A DNA stretch of 64,000 nucleotides from Diphasiastrum complanatum. Lineage: Eukaryota; Streptophyta; Lycopodiopsida; Lycopodiales; Lycopodiaceae. Positions 11,024 through 38,708 of this stretch are shown piece by piece. How positions within the stretch are numbered: position 1 is the first letter of the stretch; every line of letters begins with the position of its first letter. The stretch covers positions 62,686,171 to 62,750,170 of the forward strand of contig CM055101.1 of NCBI GenBank assembly GCA_029204225.1, given 5' to 3'. Under the pieces are notes generated by a model, which saw nothing but the letters and a program-made list of their open reading frames with translations, searched no databases and was not told the DNA's origin. The position numbers and the translations under genes are program-made.

Positions 11024-11819
11024 CTAAGAAGATTTCATATGGTAGATGCAAAGTGTTGTGATACACATATGGAATCAAATGTAAAGCTAACTATAAGAGG
11101 TAATGAAAGATCCTTCAAGGACATTACTCTCTATAGAAAGCTAGTTGGTTCACTTATATATCTAACCATCACAAGACTAGATCTAAGCTATTGTATTGGT
11201 AGATTAAGCTAATTTATGCAAGATCCTAATGAATAGCATTGGAAGCTAGGGAAAAGAGTTTTGAGATACATCATGGGAACTTGAGATTTTGGCATATTGT
11301 ATGAGGGATCATCACCTAACTTGTATGGTTTTTCAGATTTAAACTTTGCTGAAGATCAAATGGATAGAAAATCCACAAGTGCACATTGTATTTTCAAAGG
11401 TGACGGAGCTATATCATGGATGTCGAAGAAACAAGCCACTATCTCATTGTCATCTAGTGAGGCTGAGTACAAAGCCCTTACTCATTGCACAGAGGAGATG
11501 ATATGGATCAAGAGGATGGTCAAGTATCTTAACTTGCTAGATTTTTTAGAGAGTCCAATCATCATTTGTGATAATCTTTCAGCCCAAAAGTTGACAGCAA
11601 TCCTATCTTTCATGCTAGGAGCAAGCATATTGAGGTGGCATATCACTTTGTGAGAGAGCAAGTCATGGCAAAGGAGGTGGAGTTTCAACATGCTTCTTCA
11701 AGGGATTGTGTAGCTGATATCTTCACCAAAACATTGGGAAGAGACTTGTTTACAAAGCATAGGACTTCATTTGGAGTATTCTCAAAGTCTATGCTAAAAC
11801 TAGATGAAGAGGGAGTATG
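11024..11819 (+). pseudogene. pol: Copia RNase H, 3' continuation of element B
   Basis: The frame restarts in the duplicated target CTAAG and gives KLVGSLIYLTITRLDLSY, GFSDLNFAEDQMDRKSTS, ISWMSKKQATISLSSSEAEY and, after a frameshift near 11,635, VADIFTKTLGRDLF. These are the ordered RNase H blocks of Copia, with SDxxxA and the SSSEAEY box. Stops fall near 11,212 and 11,238, and it ends with KLDEEGV before a TGA at 11,817-11,819. A purine tract (11,806-11,815) serves as polypurine tract for the LTR that follows. Confidence 0.85.
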
Positions 11820-12364
11820 AGAAATTGTCAACTAGTTTGATATTTTGGTCATATTTGTTTATTTGGCAATTGAGGCCAATTTTTATATTAGACTTAGAGT
11901 TTGACTATTCAAAGTTATATTAGTCTAAAGGCATTTGAATTACCACTTTTAGAAAGTGAGGGAAAGTAGAAAGTTGAGTTTGGACACATTCAAATTTGAA
12001 TGTTAGATACATTGATTTTAGTCATATTGTTGATAGGGTTTTTGTTATGGAGAGAAAGTTCTCTTGGGTTCATCTATCCATTGGTGCACTATATTGGTGA
12101 TATCTTGCAATTTTGTGTGTAGAATGTTGTGATATATAATTCGTTGGGTTCACACATGTGAAATACAATAACTTACTATTTTTGTACAAACATCAACTTC
12201 ATGTTATGATATGTTTGATGCTTGATCAGAATCTTATTGAGTTTGCATCTCTTTCATTAAGTAGATGCTGATTTTCTACATTGCCAATGGTGCTAATTGT
12301 GTTCTCTTCTATACCAAAGACTAGTAGATGATTTTGGATCTTAGCAATCCACAAAATCTTCACA
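11816..12364 (+). repeat. 3' LTR of Copia B (549 bp)
   Basis: It begins directly after the polypurine tract and ends 'aatcttcaca'. A diverged reverse-complement copy exists at 52,867-53,516, sharing for example 'caactagtttga', 'gacttagag.ttgac' and the 'ccattggtgcact' segment. The ends are tgtgaaagatt/aatctttcaca in the better copy, so the TA at 11,816 is probably a mutated TG. Confidence 0.75.
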
Positions 12365-12493
12365 AATTTTTACTCAGCCAACTTGCGAAGTGATACCTTA
12401 GCCAAATAATCAATGAATTCTTGGACATACATGTCCATTTCATGATTGCCCATTCAATAGTTAATGAAATGATTATAGATCTTCAAGTCATCG

Positions 12494-12663
<170 letters not shown>

Positions 12664-12977
12664 AAATTGGATTTTACGTGGTTGGGTAGTTTGATTCTTC
12701 TATTAATCCTTTGTGTGGGTCTTGTCAGCAGAAAATTGATGTGCTTCTCTTTAGAAAGAGAGGCAACGAGAAATAGATGGTAGAGACACACCCTACTATG
12801 CCCTCCCCTGAATTGTGGCTTTCAACTTTTTTTTTTTGTAGGATGGTATTATTTTGCAAGGGTTTTAGGAAAGTAGACTTGCTTAAGTTATTAAAAGCTT
12901 TCAAAAGTTTCAAGGAAAGTAAAAATCAACTTGAATTTCTATCTCTAATCTCACATGATTATGTCAGGAAAAATCTG

Positions 12978-13349
12978 TGAGGATTCAGATCGATGGGTCA
13001 AACATTTAGATCAGAACGATCCTACTATTGTATGGAAGTAGTGGACGACTGATTACCTCAGTGCGTGCACTACTACAACAATGGGCGAACACAAGATAAA
13101 TCTTAATTGCGTTTATGCGGAAGCAAAAGAGCAGACAGTCAAACAAATCAATTAGAGAGTTAGACAGTAAGTGGAAAGCATGCAACACTGACAAAATCTG
13201 AATGCAAAACGGGACAATAATTTATTCAGATTGAATATATAGAAATACAAGTCAGATGATGCTGGTGAGCACAAACAATAGCGGGCAAAACCGCGTGCGC
13301 ACAAAGCGCACTACGATCCGTAACAACTACGAGCTTACTCTGATAATCA
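12978..13349 (-). repeat. Copia LTR, family A, inverted copy (3' LTR)
   Basis: It is the reverse complement of 1,940-2,311 with scattered substitutions and the same 372-bp length. An RNase H remnant on the minus strand lies directly upstream of it (13,375-13,600), so it is the 3' LTR of a truncated minus-strand Copia, not a partner of the plus-strand LTR at 1,940. No target duplication was found. Confidence 0.8.
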
Positions 13350-13374
13350 GTCTAAAATAAGAAGTAATGCTTGA

Positions 13375-13600
13375 AGCATCTACTATGTCTGTCTCTAATA
13401 AGTTGTCTTGAAGAAGAATGTAAATCCAGATGTGGATTTATGAGTATCTACATCTCCTCCCCAGCTTGCATCTGAATATCTACTTAGCTAATGAAGATTG
13501 TCATTGTCGACTTCTCCATAGTAGATGCATAGGTCCATTGTAGCTCGAATATACCTCATGACTCCGATAAGAGCCTTATTTTGATTTGTTGCATATATAC
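13375..13600 (-). pseudogene. pol: Copia RNase H fragment
   Basis: The minus strand reads GVMRYIRATMDLCIYYGE, then after a stop YSDASWGGDVDTHKSTSGFTFF. These match the start of Copia RNase H ('RYL.GT...GL.Y' and 'SDADWAGD...RKSTSGY'). The fragment is cut on its upstream side at 13,615 by the terminal repeat of the next element. Confidence 0.8.
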
Positions 13601-13614
13601 AAGTTTTAAATTCA

Positions 13615-16600
13615 TGTTAGGATCTAGTGTAGTATGCAGATCGCATCAATCATTCACCATAGACACTCCTCACAAGCTCTCAAAGATGGCACATCAAAAG
13701 CATTGTATAACAAAGAGAAAACTGTACATATAGTGAAACACACTAACTGCATGAAAGTATCATGCACACACAATGATCATGTAGAGAGTCTACCGCACTC
13801 TCGACCAACTGACTCCCAACTTGACTACAAGTGGACCACATGAGCAACATGGCTCAAACTGAGGAAATCCTACTGCCACCATGAGACTTACATCCTCCAT
13901 CGATGTCATAAGATTGTACCCTCACTAGATAGTTAGCTAGTAGACATAATGACAAGTCAATGAGCATAAAATGACTAACTTTGTTTCATACGTAGCAAAT
14001 GCATAAACACATACAACTCTGACTCAAATCTAGATTCTTGTGACAAGGTAACATGCAAGCAAACATTCATTCAAACCAACACAAATACATCAAATACATA
14101 ACCAGGCTTGCGCAAACTGTGGTATCATGTTGTACCAGCACCTGTCACCTATAGATCCGCTGCTACACCACTTGGTCACCAAATCAAGTCCTCAATCATG
14201 GCCAGCACTTGCTGTCATCGAGATGCCCTCACGTCTGAGCATATTCATCTATCCAATAGGTCTTGAAAGCTGAGTCTCATTTATTCCCCATGCTCCAAGC
14301 ACAAGAGTCTACCAAGGACTCAATGAACGAATTTATACAAATCTCACCATAGGCTATACCTGAGTAGCTTGCCCATCTCCCAGAGATACTGATGATGATC
14401 TGCCTATTCTACATCCCACGTAGGCTCAACTTCCTATGATTGACGTTGCCACCTCTAATTTGACCAGTATATAGGCCTCCCACCAAGGAGCCTATCTCCC
14501 CACACATGATGCACCAGTTGAAGAACATCCACTATGCATACAAAATGTATCATACCTGAGCAACTGCAGCATCTCCCTGAGTGCCACTCCAATGGACTCA
14601 TCATCCACATACTATGCTCACCTGATGTCTCCAGTCCTAGTCACCATTCTACTAGACAAGCCAATATCCAGAGTATCACCCGCTCCTCCTGGCTCCTAGC
14701 ATCTGCTCACTCTCCCTAGCTATGTGCTACCCGACACCATACCAACCAAGCTCAACCATGAGTCACTGCTCACGAGATCCCGAGACCACTATCTCCCTGA
14801 TCATACTGAGGAATATGGCTCTAAGTGACTTCCTTTAGGCTTCCTAATCTCACCACCTATGGATCCGAAACATATTGGTTCCAACACTTGTACCAAGCCT
14901 AGACTCCTGCAAATACAGTCAAATGCATGAAAGCTAGAGATTGCTTATCCACACCTGTGATGGTAGATGCCTCCCTCCATCGATGCCAATGCCAATGACC
15001 GGCCCCTTGTTGTATCGCCATCCTATACTCCCAAATGAGTACACCATGAAGTCCTCACCATCAGTGTCCCCTATAGAAGATCGCTAGCAAAACATCCATC
15101 ATAGTGTTTGTCCTTCGATCACACCCAACCGTGTGATCTCCATCAGCTCTCCAACCTAGAGCTGGCTTCCAAAGCTTCACACTTTGCCCATTTGCATTTG
15201 TAAAGTCCTAATTCCATCATAAATTGCTCCTATAAGTCCTATCCAATGACTCAAGTCCAAAATGACATAGTTGCCCCCTGATGATCATCCCATGTCATCC
15301 TACAGTCCATCTCTATCAGGTATCTCATGTCATCCATGATCTTGAAGAACTGAGCATCTACCCTATAGTGCCCACATGTATTCCCTCAATCTAGCTCCAA
15401 GCTACTCCTGTGAATGATTCCAAACCATTCCCTGAGAATACACTGAGATGTGAACTCCAAAACCACCATCAAGTCCCTCACATGATTGTGCATGCCAATA
15501 TCCCTCCAATTGAACCTGTGAAATCTTCCATGGCCCAAACAAAATGATCTGCACTTTGCTATCACTGGAATCTACATCCCCGATGCAATATTGATACGAC
15601 AAATTGACTTGACTTAACCAAACTGGTAGTTAAAGTGTATCTCACTGATGACAAACCTGATACACTGCTCCACAACTAATTTGACTTGATCAAAATTAAC
15701 TTACCAACTGTAAAATCATCACACTTACCACTTACCAAGAGTCTCCAAAGTGTGATCACTGACCCGCTCTTCATCCCCCGCGTGTCCCACACACAATCGT
15801 CCAATGCAAGGTCACTATCTTGCCCAATGGCTTCCAATTGGCACCACCTCGCGCTTCCATCACCCGTGACCATTGTGTACCTCCAATCTAGCCCATATTT
15901 CCCTCCGAATGAGAAATTTCCAAGCTACAGATGTGTGTGTCAATGCAGCCATCACCTGACTCGACAATGCCACTATTGATCATACCTGTGAGAGCATTCC
16001 CCCAAAACACCACCTGACGTTGGTCGGTTCTAACTCCAAAAGTTGAACCTGATCACGAGAGTTTTCTACTTGTAACTGATGTACCATACCTATCTCTCAC
16101 CTGTGATTGCTTGCCCTCTCAAAATTGTCGCCAATGATGAGTAGTCATGCCACCAAACTGCACCTTCGTCGCCAATACTAGCTTTCTCCACACAATTCCG
16201 CTATCATTCGCCCCCATACCGCAATTACCGCTTCCAAACACCTTGATATCTTGTAAAAAGTAAGTAATAATGTTTTCGAAGCGATAATGTCTCAATGTAC
16301 CACCCTATAACAATGTCCCGCGGCCTCTTCACGACCTTTTGCCAGCCTCTTTATAGCATTAAGGTGCCCTGCTGTGCAAATTTACAGCACCGAAATAGGC
16401 CACCTACAGAGAAAGATCTAGGGTTTTTCCCTCTGTAAACCCTTGCCTTGAGAAGAATGGAGAATACTCGAGCTTTGCTCAGCCTTTCTTTGAGCTTATA
16501 CTTGCAGCTCTCCATCTGAGTGAGGTCGCCCTACCCCTACCTCTGCCTTAGTAATGCAATTTATAGCACTCCAATTGATGCAATATTGTCTGCAAACAAG

Positions 16601-17069
16601 CCAATTTTTCCAAAAATCTGTCAACACCCCACGAAACCGGAAATTTTCCAAATTTCCTCTCTTTTCAACCAAATTTGATCCTATAAATTGTCGTGGCTCT
16701 CCAGCACTACTCTTTGCATACCCATGCAAGCCCCGTTGTGCCGAACGACTATCCACATAGTGAATAAGACCAATGGAAAGAAGAAGCATCCAAAGGAGGC
16801 CAAAGAAGAGGATGATGCATCAAGCTCAAAGGATTTGAGTGTCATTTTTCCTGGTGAAAGACGCTATCCCATAGCTCCACCATATCGTGCATACTTGCAT
16901 CACCCTACCGCTCTGATACCATGTTAAAATCCTGTTAGGATCTAGTGTAGTATGCAGATCACATCAATCATTCACCATAGACACTCCTCACAAGCTCTCA
17001 AAGATGGCACAACAAAAGCTTTGTATAACAAAGAGAAAACTGTACATATAGTGAAACACACTAACTGCA
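13615..17069 (-). mobile_element. Non-coding LTR-type element (LARD-like), 137-bp terminal repeats
   Basis: Direct repeats of 137 bp at 13,615-13,751 and 16,933-17,069 (TGTTAGGATC...ACTAACTGCA) bracket about 3.2 kb. On the minus strand a primer binding site (TGGTATCAGAGC, plus 16,910-16,921) sits 11 bp inside the right repeat, so the element is in minus orientation. The interior is C/A-rich on the plus strand and holds no recognisable gag or pol. That pattern fits a large non-autonomous LTR derivative. No target duplication was seen (attca versus taaaa), so the true LTR could be longer and one end truncated. Confidence 0.65.
16910..16921 (-). promoter_or_regulatory. Primer binding site of the non-coding LTR element
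   Basis: GCTCTGATACCA on the plus strand is the reverse complement of the initiator-Met type primer site, 11 bp from the right terminal repeat. Confidence 0.75.
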
Positions 17070-18425
17070 TAAAAGGACAGGTGTCCTAACTGCCAAACTA
17101 GAACAAGCCCAATATGGCCTAAATAACTGACAAACCTGAGACATGCCCTCGAGTATAGCATAACGAAACCAAAATCCACTGTACAAGCTAATTTATGGTA
17201 GTTCAACTGTAGAAAGAACAATAGTTTAATGTAATAACAAAACTATTTCAATACTATCATAAACACAACTTATTATCATTCACAAGTGCGGAAAATGAAT
17301 GATAGAGAAAGATCGCTTCATTGCCAATTATCAAAACTCAGATCATAATAGCATGAATAACAGAAATAGTAGAACAAGACAAGTCATGCGACTACTTGGG
17401 TTAGCCGAGTAGTGCAGCTTTTCTTCCAACATAGATGTCATATGTTATATTAGTGCCATTAATACAATGTATTGCCTGATAACATGGTTGTTGAGGTACA
17501 TTCATTAATGCAGTGGTGTGGGAGCCCCCTTGGGCCAAGTTTGTCAGGCTCCATTGACATTCATGATAGCCTTTGAAGTTTTTCATTATATTCATGCTCC
17601 AAATGTTTACTATGATGTTTGTGCTTAATAATAAACAAGCCTTGGTTGTAAGTGAATCGTAAAATAGCTCTATGGCATTGACTTGGTGCATGCACTAGAA
17701 CAAGATTTTTGTTCTTAAGTAGAATCCAATCAATATCTTGAATCGATTCAGAAAGATCTCGCCATGAGAAGAGAGAACATGCAACTGGAAAATGAAAGTC
17801 AATGATGGAGGAGGGGCAATTTTCACGTAGATATATAGACCTCAATGGCTTATGCGCATGTGCCCATGCAACCCTACTACATACTAAACATAATTCTAGT
17901 TACTATTAATGGTCCTCAACATGCATATAGTCTTCACACACCATGTACTCCACACGTCATTATTTGGATGCCTAGGCCCTCTCAAAAGTGTTATGCAATT
18001 GGATTGCATGCCACTTTGAAGCACCAACTATCTTCAAAGGTGCTGAAGACTAAAGGTTAAATAATGGAAAAAGAAATTAAAGGTTCAATCAATGGATGGT
18101 GTGCCACACATGTGCCACCTAGGTTAGTGCTACTAGACTTTCCTAACAACACAAGTTTTGGTTTTGAAGAAGGCACATGCACTAAATGCCAAGCACCCGT
18201 CCACCAATGCTCCATGTTAAGTGATAAAGTGTTTGTCGCTAACGCTCACTTAATTCAACTTGCCCATAGAACGATGCATTCAACTGAGAGTGTTAATATC
18301 TCACTCTCACTTACACTCTCACTTCATCGTTTGCCACTGGAGCGAGAGAGTGTTAGTGTATCGTTGAGAGTGACACTCTCATATAACCTACATGGCCTAG
18401 GATAGGCAAGTCACTCACATTGTAA
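17070..18425. other. Intergenic, no gene assigned
   Basis: There are no recognisable protein blocks. An ORF at 18,064-18,405 is open but has no family resemblance. Its end overlaps a cluster of 'gagagtgtta' and 'cactctcac' words in both orientations (18,283-18,382) that could fold into an imperfect hairpin. Nothing else was seen. Confidence 0.5.
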
Positions 18426-18832
18426 CTTATTATTAAGTTTGGATGGTGCATTAAGCCTGCCTGACCCTGACCTAAAAACTGAGCTCGAATTCAAAACCAT
18501 GCATACATCCACTTTTCTCGCCCTCTCTTAAATGCATCCATCTCTCGCCATCCTCCTCCATCGCTAGGGTGCCATCGTTCGGCTTCACCTCTTCCTTTCC
18601 TTGATCATTTTTCTGATCCCGGAGGTTGTGGCTTTCACACTTAACTCTCCCGAGGTATTGAAAATCTCTGAATGGGAAGTGTATCTGTTTCTATTGAAGT
18701 TCATACTTACCAGCTTTGATGATTGGGGTTTTAGAACAATGGGGTTGGACTATGGGAATTGAGAAGGGAAGATCGATGAAAATCCCAAGGGTTGGCTGAA
18801 GATTCACTGCCTTTCTGTTTTTTTCGCATCAC
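18426..18832 (+). promoter_or_regulatory. Probable promoter and 5' UTR of the 173-residue gene
   Basis: The stretch around 18,500-18,620 is pyrimidine-rich (repeated 'cctc', 'cttcc' and 'tctcgcc'), as plant leaders often are. A good donor, CCCGAG|gtattg at 18,654/18,655, suggests a 5' UTR intron ending before the ATG at 18,833. This is inference; no TATA box was chosen. Confidence 0.35.
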
Positions 18833-35222
<16,390 letters not shown>

Positions 35223-37770
35223 TCTCAGTTCAAGATTTTGGAGGTTTATTCCAAGCCTCGGTTCTTATTAAGTTGGTAGTTGATACTTGAGATGCTGTTA
35301 TGCACTCCGAAAGGCATTCTAAACTGACTGTTCACAATATGCCAAGTGTGCGACCATTTTTGTTGGCTCTTCAACTTCTAGCAGTGAATGTTGTTTTACA
35401 GGTCTCGAGCTATTTCATGGCCCCCAGTAAGTGGCCAAAGTAGCTCGATGGCCTACGGTATCTGTAGCATCTCTATTCTTACAGTGTAAATGCTAATGGT
35501 TGGTTTTTTTATACATAACAATAATTTTAATTTTTGAGCCAGTAATGTTTGGAGGAATTTTTCAAACATAATATTTGGTTTCAAATATGACTACTGTTGT
35601 GATTTTAAATATCTGAAACTAAAACTCTACATTTTGAGTTGCATGTATAGTTTTGCAAAAATGTGAAATTTCTGTGAAACCAAGTTGCAAGGTTCTATAT
35701 ATGCAACAGAAAGCACTTCCATCTTTCATCCAATTCTATTGAAGCCTGCGTACTCATCTTCTAGCCTTTCTTTTCCTTGCTCAAAGAGGAGAAACATTAC
35801 AGGATCATCTCCACATACTAATGCTGGGGATAAGAAAACTATTGGACTCATTCTAGACTTTCCATCACCTTCTTGTTGATATTAAAATGTTAGCAACTTT
35901 ACATATATTCCCATCTTGCCTTTGACATTTGTTAACACATGGTGAACCTTTTGTACATGATAGTTTAGATACATATTTGCTATTGACGAGTCTTATTGGC
36001 TTATTGAACTTTTATGTCTATCTATATGGTGCGTTTGACCTTCCTAAGTTCATATGCTCCAAGTGGATAACTTTCTTAGTCATTATTATTTTCTTTTACA
36101 GTCGGAATGATTTTTCCAAGTTCTCTTTATACTTTTCTTTTGCCAATTTCAAATTGTTGGTTGTAAGCGGCGAAGGGCATAAAATTGGCAATTTGATTAG
36201 ACCATCCAATTGGAATTTTCCACTATTTTAGAGTGTATGAAGTTGCTTGCATATGGGAAATTTTGGGCCGGTAACTCAACATGCCTAGTATTTTTCAATG
36301 TGGTCAATCTTTAATCACCTAAAATGGGAACATATTGAAATCTTATCATGAGTTTAATAAGGGGCTTATCTCCAACTTCAGCCCCCTCAATATGAAAGGA
36401 AGAAAGGCAGTCCGCTTCCCAACATAGGTTACTAGTATTTTATATTTTTGTTTGTCTTGGTACCTCATCTACATATTATGGTCAAATATTCATGTAAATT
36501 TGAGCTGGATCTCAAATGATTATGTTGGTATAATAGAAGTTATAAAGCTTTTCAACTCCTTTTGTACTACCGAAAAAAAATAAAATCCAACCTATGGTTT
36601 TTCAAACCTACGATTTCATGACACTACACTAAAATTAATTTGGAAGATTTGAAGTTGTGTCAATAAGCTAATTCAAGATGTTTTTGGCAATAAATTATAG
36701 GATATTTCATGCGAAGGTTTGAAACTTTTGAAAGAGTGCTTTGCATAACACGAAACACAGTGGAGATCAGTGGAGATCTAGGATTGGTTGATTTGGTTTA
36801 GTGTATTGCGCTTTCCCTTGGTGTTCTTCGAGCTCTACCCGGATTGGGAATCTTGGGAGACGTTTTATTTTGTTGGCTTAAAAACAAAAATCAAGATGTT
36901 GATTTAAGAAAAAGAGATTTACTAAAATTGTTGATGTTGAAGATGTTTGTTCTTGGCTGCATTGTCTTGGATAATTTGCATATTTTTTCTAGGCGATTCG
37001 CATTTTCAACAAAATATATGTATTTTCATGGGTACCAATTGTGTTGTGCATTTTTTTTTCTCTCTTTTGAATTTATTCAAAGATTACTTTCTTTTGGTTC
37101 TTGTTTCATATTATTGTTATTAGAGGTAGTTTGAGCACCAAAAGGGCCTTCTATCAAGATACTGTTTTTGATGTTTCACCTATTCGACATACAAATGGCC
37201 CAATTATGTATTTACACTTGTGAAATATCGTAATGTTGTTTGTCGGTCAAATTTTTTTTTACAATTTAATGGTCATAGTTTTGTACAATTCAAAACTCCC
37301 GTTGGGCAGAGTCTTGACTTGTGATTGGACCATATTTGCTGCTCACAAGTTTCTCGAGTGCTTGAGGCTTAAAACTTGTGGTTAACATAAGTCTATTTTG
37401 AACTAATTGGAGTTAGACTAACATATGTGATTTAGAGAAGATGATCAACATTTATTAGTTTTTTAATTTTCATACTTATTCATCGTGTTTTTATTTCAAA
37501 TTCTGTTATTCATCCTCTCTTAGTCTTGTGATGGCTTCGCCGTAGACCATGAAGAAATATTGCTTCAGTTTCTGTTTGCAATGAAAAAGACTATGATGGC
37601 TGTTGGATACCATGTATCTATAGAAAATTTCAATGGGTATTAATGCATGTCTCATTAAGAGGCGACTCTTTGTACAAAAAGAAAATCAACTATGGATTAT
37701 ATGAGCTTTTGGAAGGGTAGAATTTTAGACTTCAAAGTTTTGTTTGGTATCTATTTCAAAGGTCTTAGTT
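35223..37770. other. 3' flank of the gene and AT-rich intergenic DNA
   Basis: The 3' UTR of the 173-residue gene must begin here; no polyadenylation site could be fixed. A Ser-rich open frame at about 35,685-35,879 (transit-peptide-like composition) lacks an ATG and is not supported. Nothing else was recognised. Confidence 0.4.
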
Positions 37771-38226
37771 CAGCATGTGCACATGCATTAGGAAATCAAA
37801 GTGGAAGGCGAGAGGTTCAAATTATAGACTCAAATGCAATTGTAAGTTATTGAAACGTTTTGACTTTTTGCATTACATTGATTGATGTGAGTGTTGTCTT
37901 GGTATATATTTTTTTTGTTTTTTTTTGTAGATTTGTATTCATCAAGCATAATTGAATGGCATTATAGATGTTATTTCTAACATGCGTTCAGAATGTGTAC
38001 ATGCATCAGGAAATCAAAGTGGAAGGCGAAAGTTCAAATTATAGACTCAAATGCAACTGTAAGTCATTGAAAAGTTTTGACTTTTTGCGTTACATTGAAT
38101 ATTCAGATGTGTATGTGAGTGTTGTCATGGTATATATTTTTTGTTTTTTTTTGCAGATTTGTATTCATCAAACATAATTGAATGGCAATCAATACAATTC
38201 CTTGCTGGCATTATAGATGTTATTCA
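37771..38226. repeat. Tandem duplication, ~218-bp unit, with exon-like content
   Basis: Copies at 37,771-37,988 and 37,989-38,226 share 'aggaaatcaaagtggaaggcga', 'atagactcaaatgcaa(t/c)tgtaagt', a T-rich tract ending 'tttttttg(t/c)ag' and 'atttgtattcatcaa(g/a)cataattgaatggca'. The order gtaagt...T-tract...cag looks like a small intron between two exon-like pieces, present twice. The second copy has about 20 extra bp in each half. No protein family was recognised. Confidence 0.6.
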
Positions 38227-38447
38227 TTGTAATATTGGTTTTCTTCAATATAAAAATTGTTCTTTGAGGTCACTTTTGGATTTTTGTATTTTTTTCTATG
38301 ATTCATCTTACACAACATTTATGAATGGACATTCAAAACTGTATGAAATATAGCACAGGTTCCAAAATCAATACATTGCACTGGTTTTTGCATTTTGTAA
38401 TATTTATGAATTTTTTTGTTTAATGTAATGTTCGAAGAACAACGACA

Positions 38448-38708
38448 ATGTTTATTTCTAGTGATTTAATGGATGACATGTTATCGAATCTCCTAGATGA
38501 TCAGTGGGATAAAAAAAGTAATGGCAACATCGAGTTCGTAGTTCATAAATCTTCAATGAAATTTAGTTATCATATAGAGAAACAAATGATTCCTTTAACA
38601 TTTTATTATAGAAGATGGTCTCAAGTTAACAATGAATGGAAAGCACTAGATCAAGATTTTACAATTGAATCATCAAGATCAAACGGAAATCCAAGTGAAA
38701 GAAAATGA
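38448..38708 (+). CDS. Hypothetical open frame, unknown
   Basis: This is an 86-codon frame with balanced composition (for example HIEKQMIPLTFYYRRWSQVN). It ends in TGA and begins at ATG 38,448. It follows the exon-like tandem duplication at 37.8-38.2 kb and could be a last exon of a decayed gene. I know of no match. It may be chance. Confidence 0.25.
   Translation: MFISSDLMDDMLSNLLDDQWDKKSNGNIEFVVHKSSMKFSYHIEKQMIPLTFYYRRWSQVNNEWKALDQDFTIESSRSNGNPSERK

Larger units (their letters stand above)
3841..12364 (+). mobile_element. Copia retrotransposon B, plus strand, split by a nested Copia
   Basis: Integrase (3.84-4.6 kb), reverse transcriptase (4.70-5.41 kb), RNase H (11.02-11.82 kb) and a 3' LTR (11,816-12,364) lie in normal Copia order. 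The reverse transcriptase is cut at 5,411 by a 5.6-kb minus-strand Copia. Removing that element and one copy of the CTAAG duplication rejoins the frame exactly (..SIL then RRFHMVDAK). No 5' LTR or gag of the same family was identified, so the left end is truncated. Several stops and frameshifts make it non-functional. Confidence 0.85.

Noticed and set aside
18064-18405. 113-codon plus-strand frame as a gene
   Set aside because: No family resemblance, and its end is made of low-complexity CACTCTC repeats.
35685-35879. Plastid-targeted first exon (Ser-rich N-terminus)
   Set aside because: No ATG in frame and no downstream exon could be found.
37771-38226. CRISPR-like or satellite array
   Set aside because: Only two long copies without spacer structure; a simple tandem duplication explains it.
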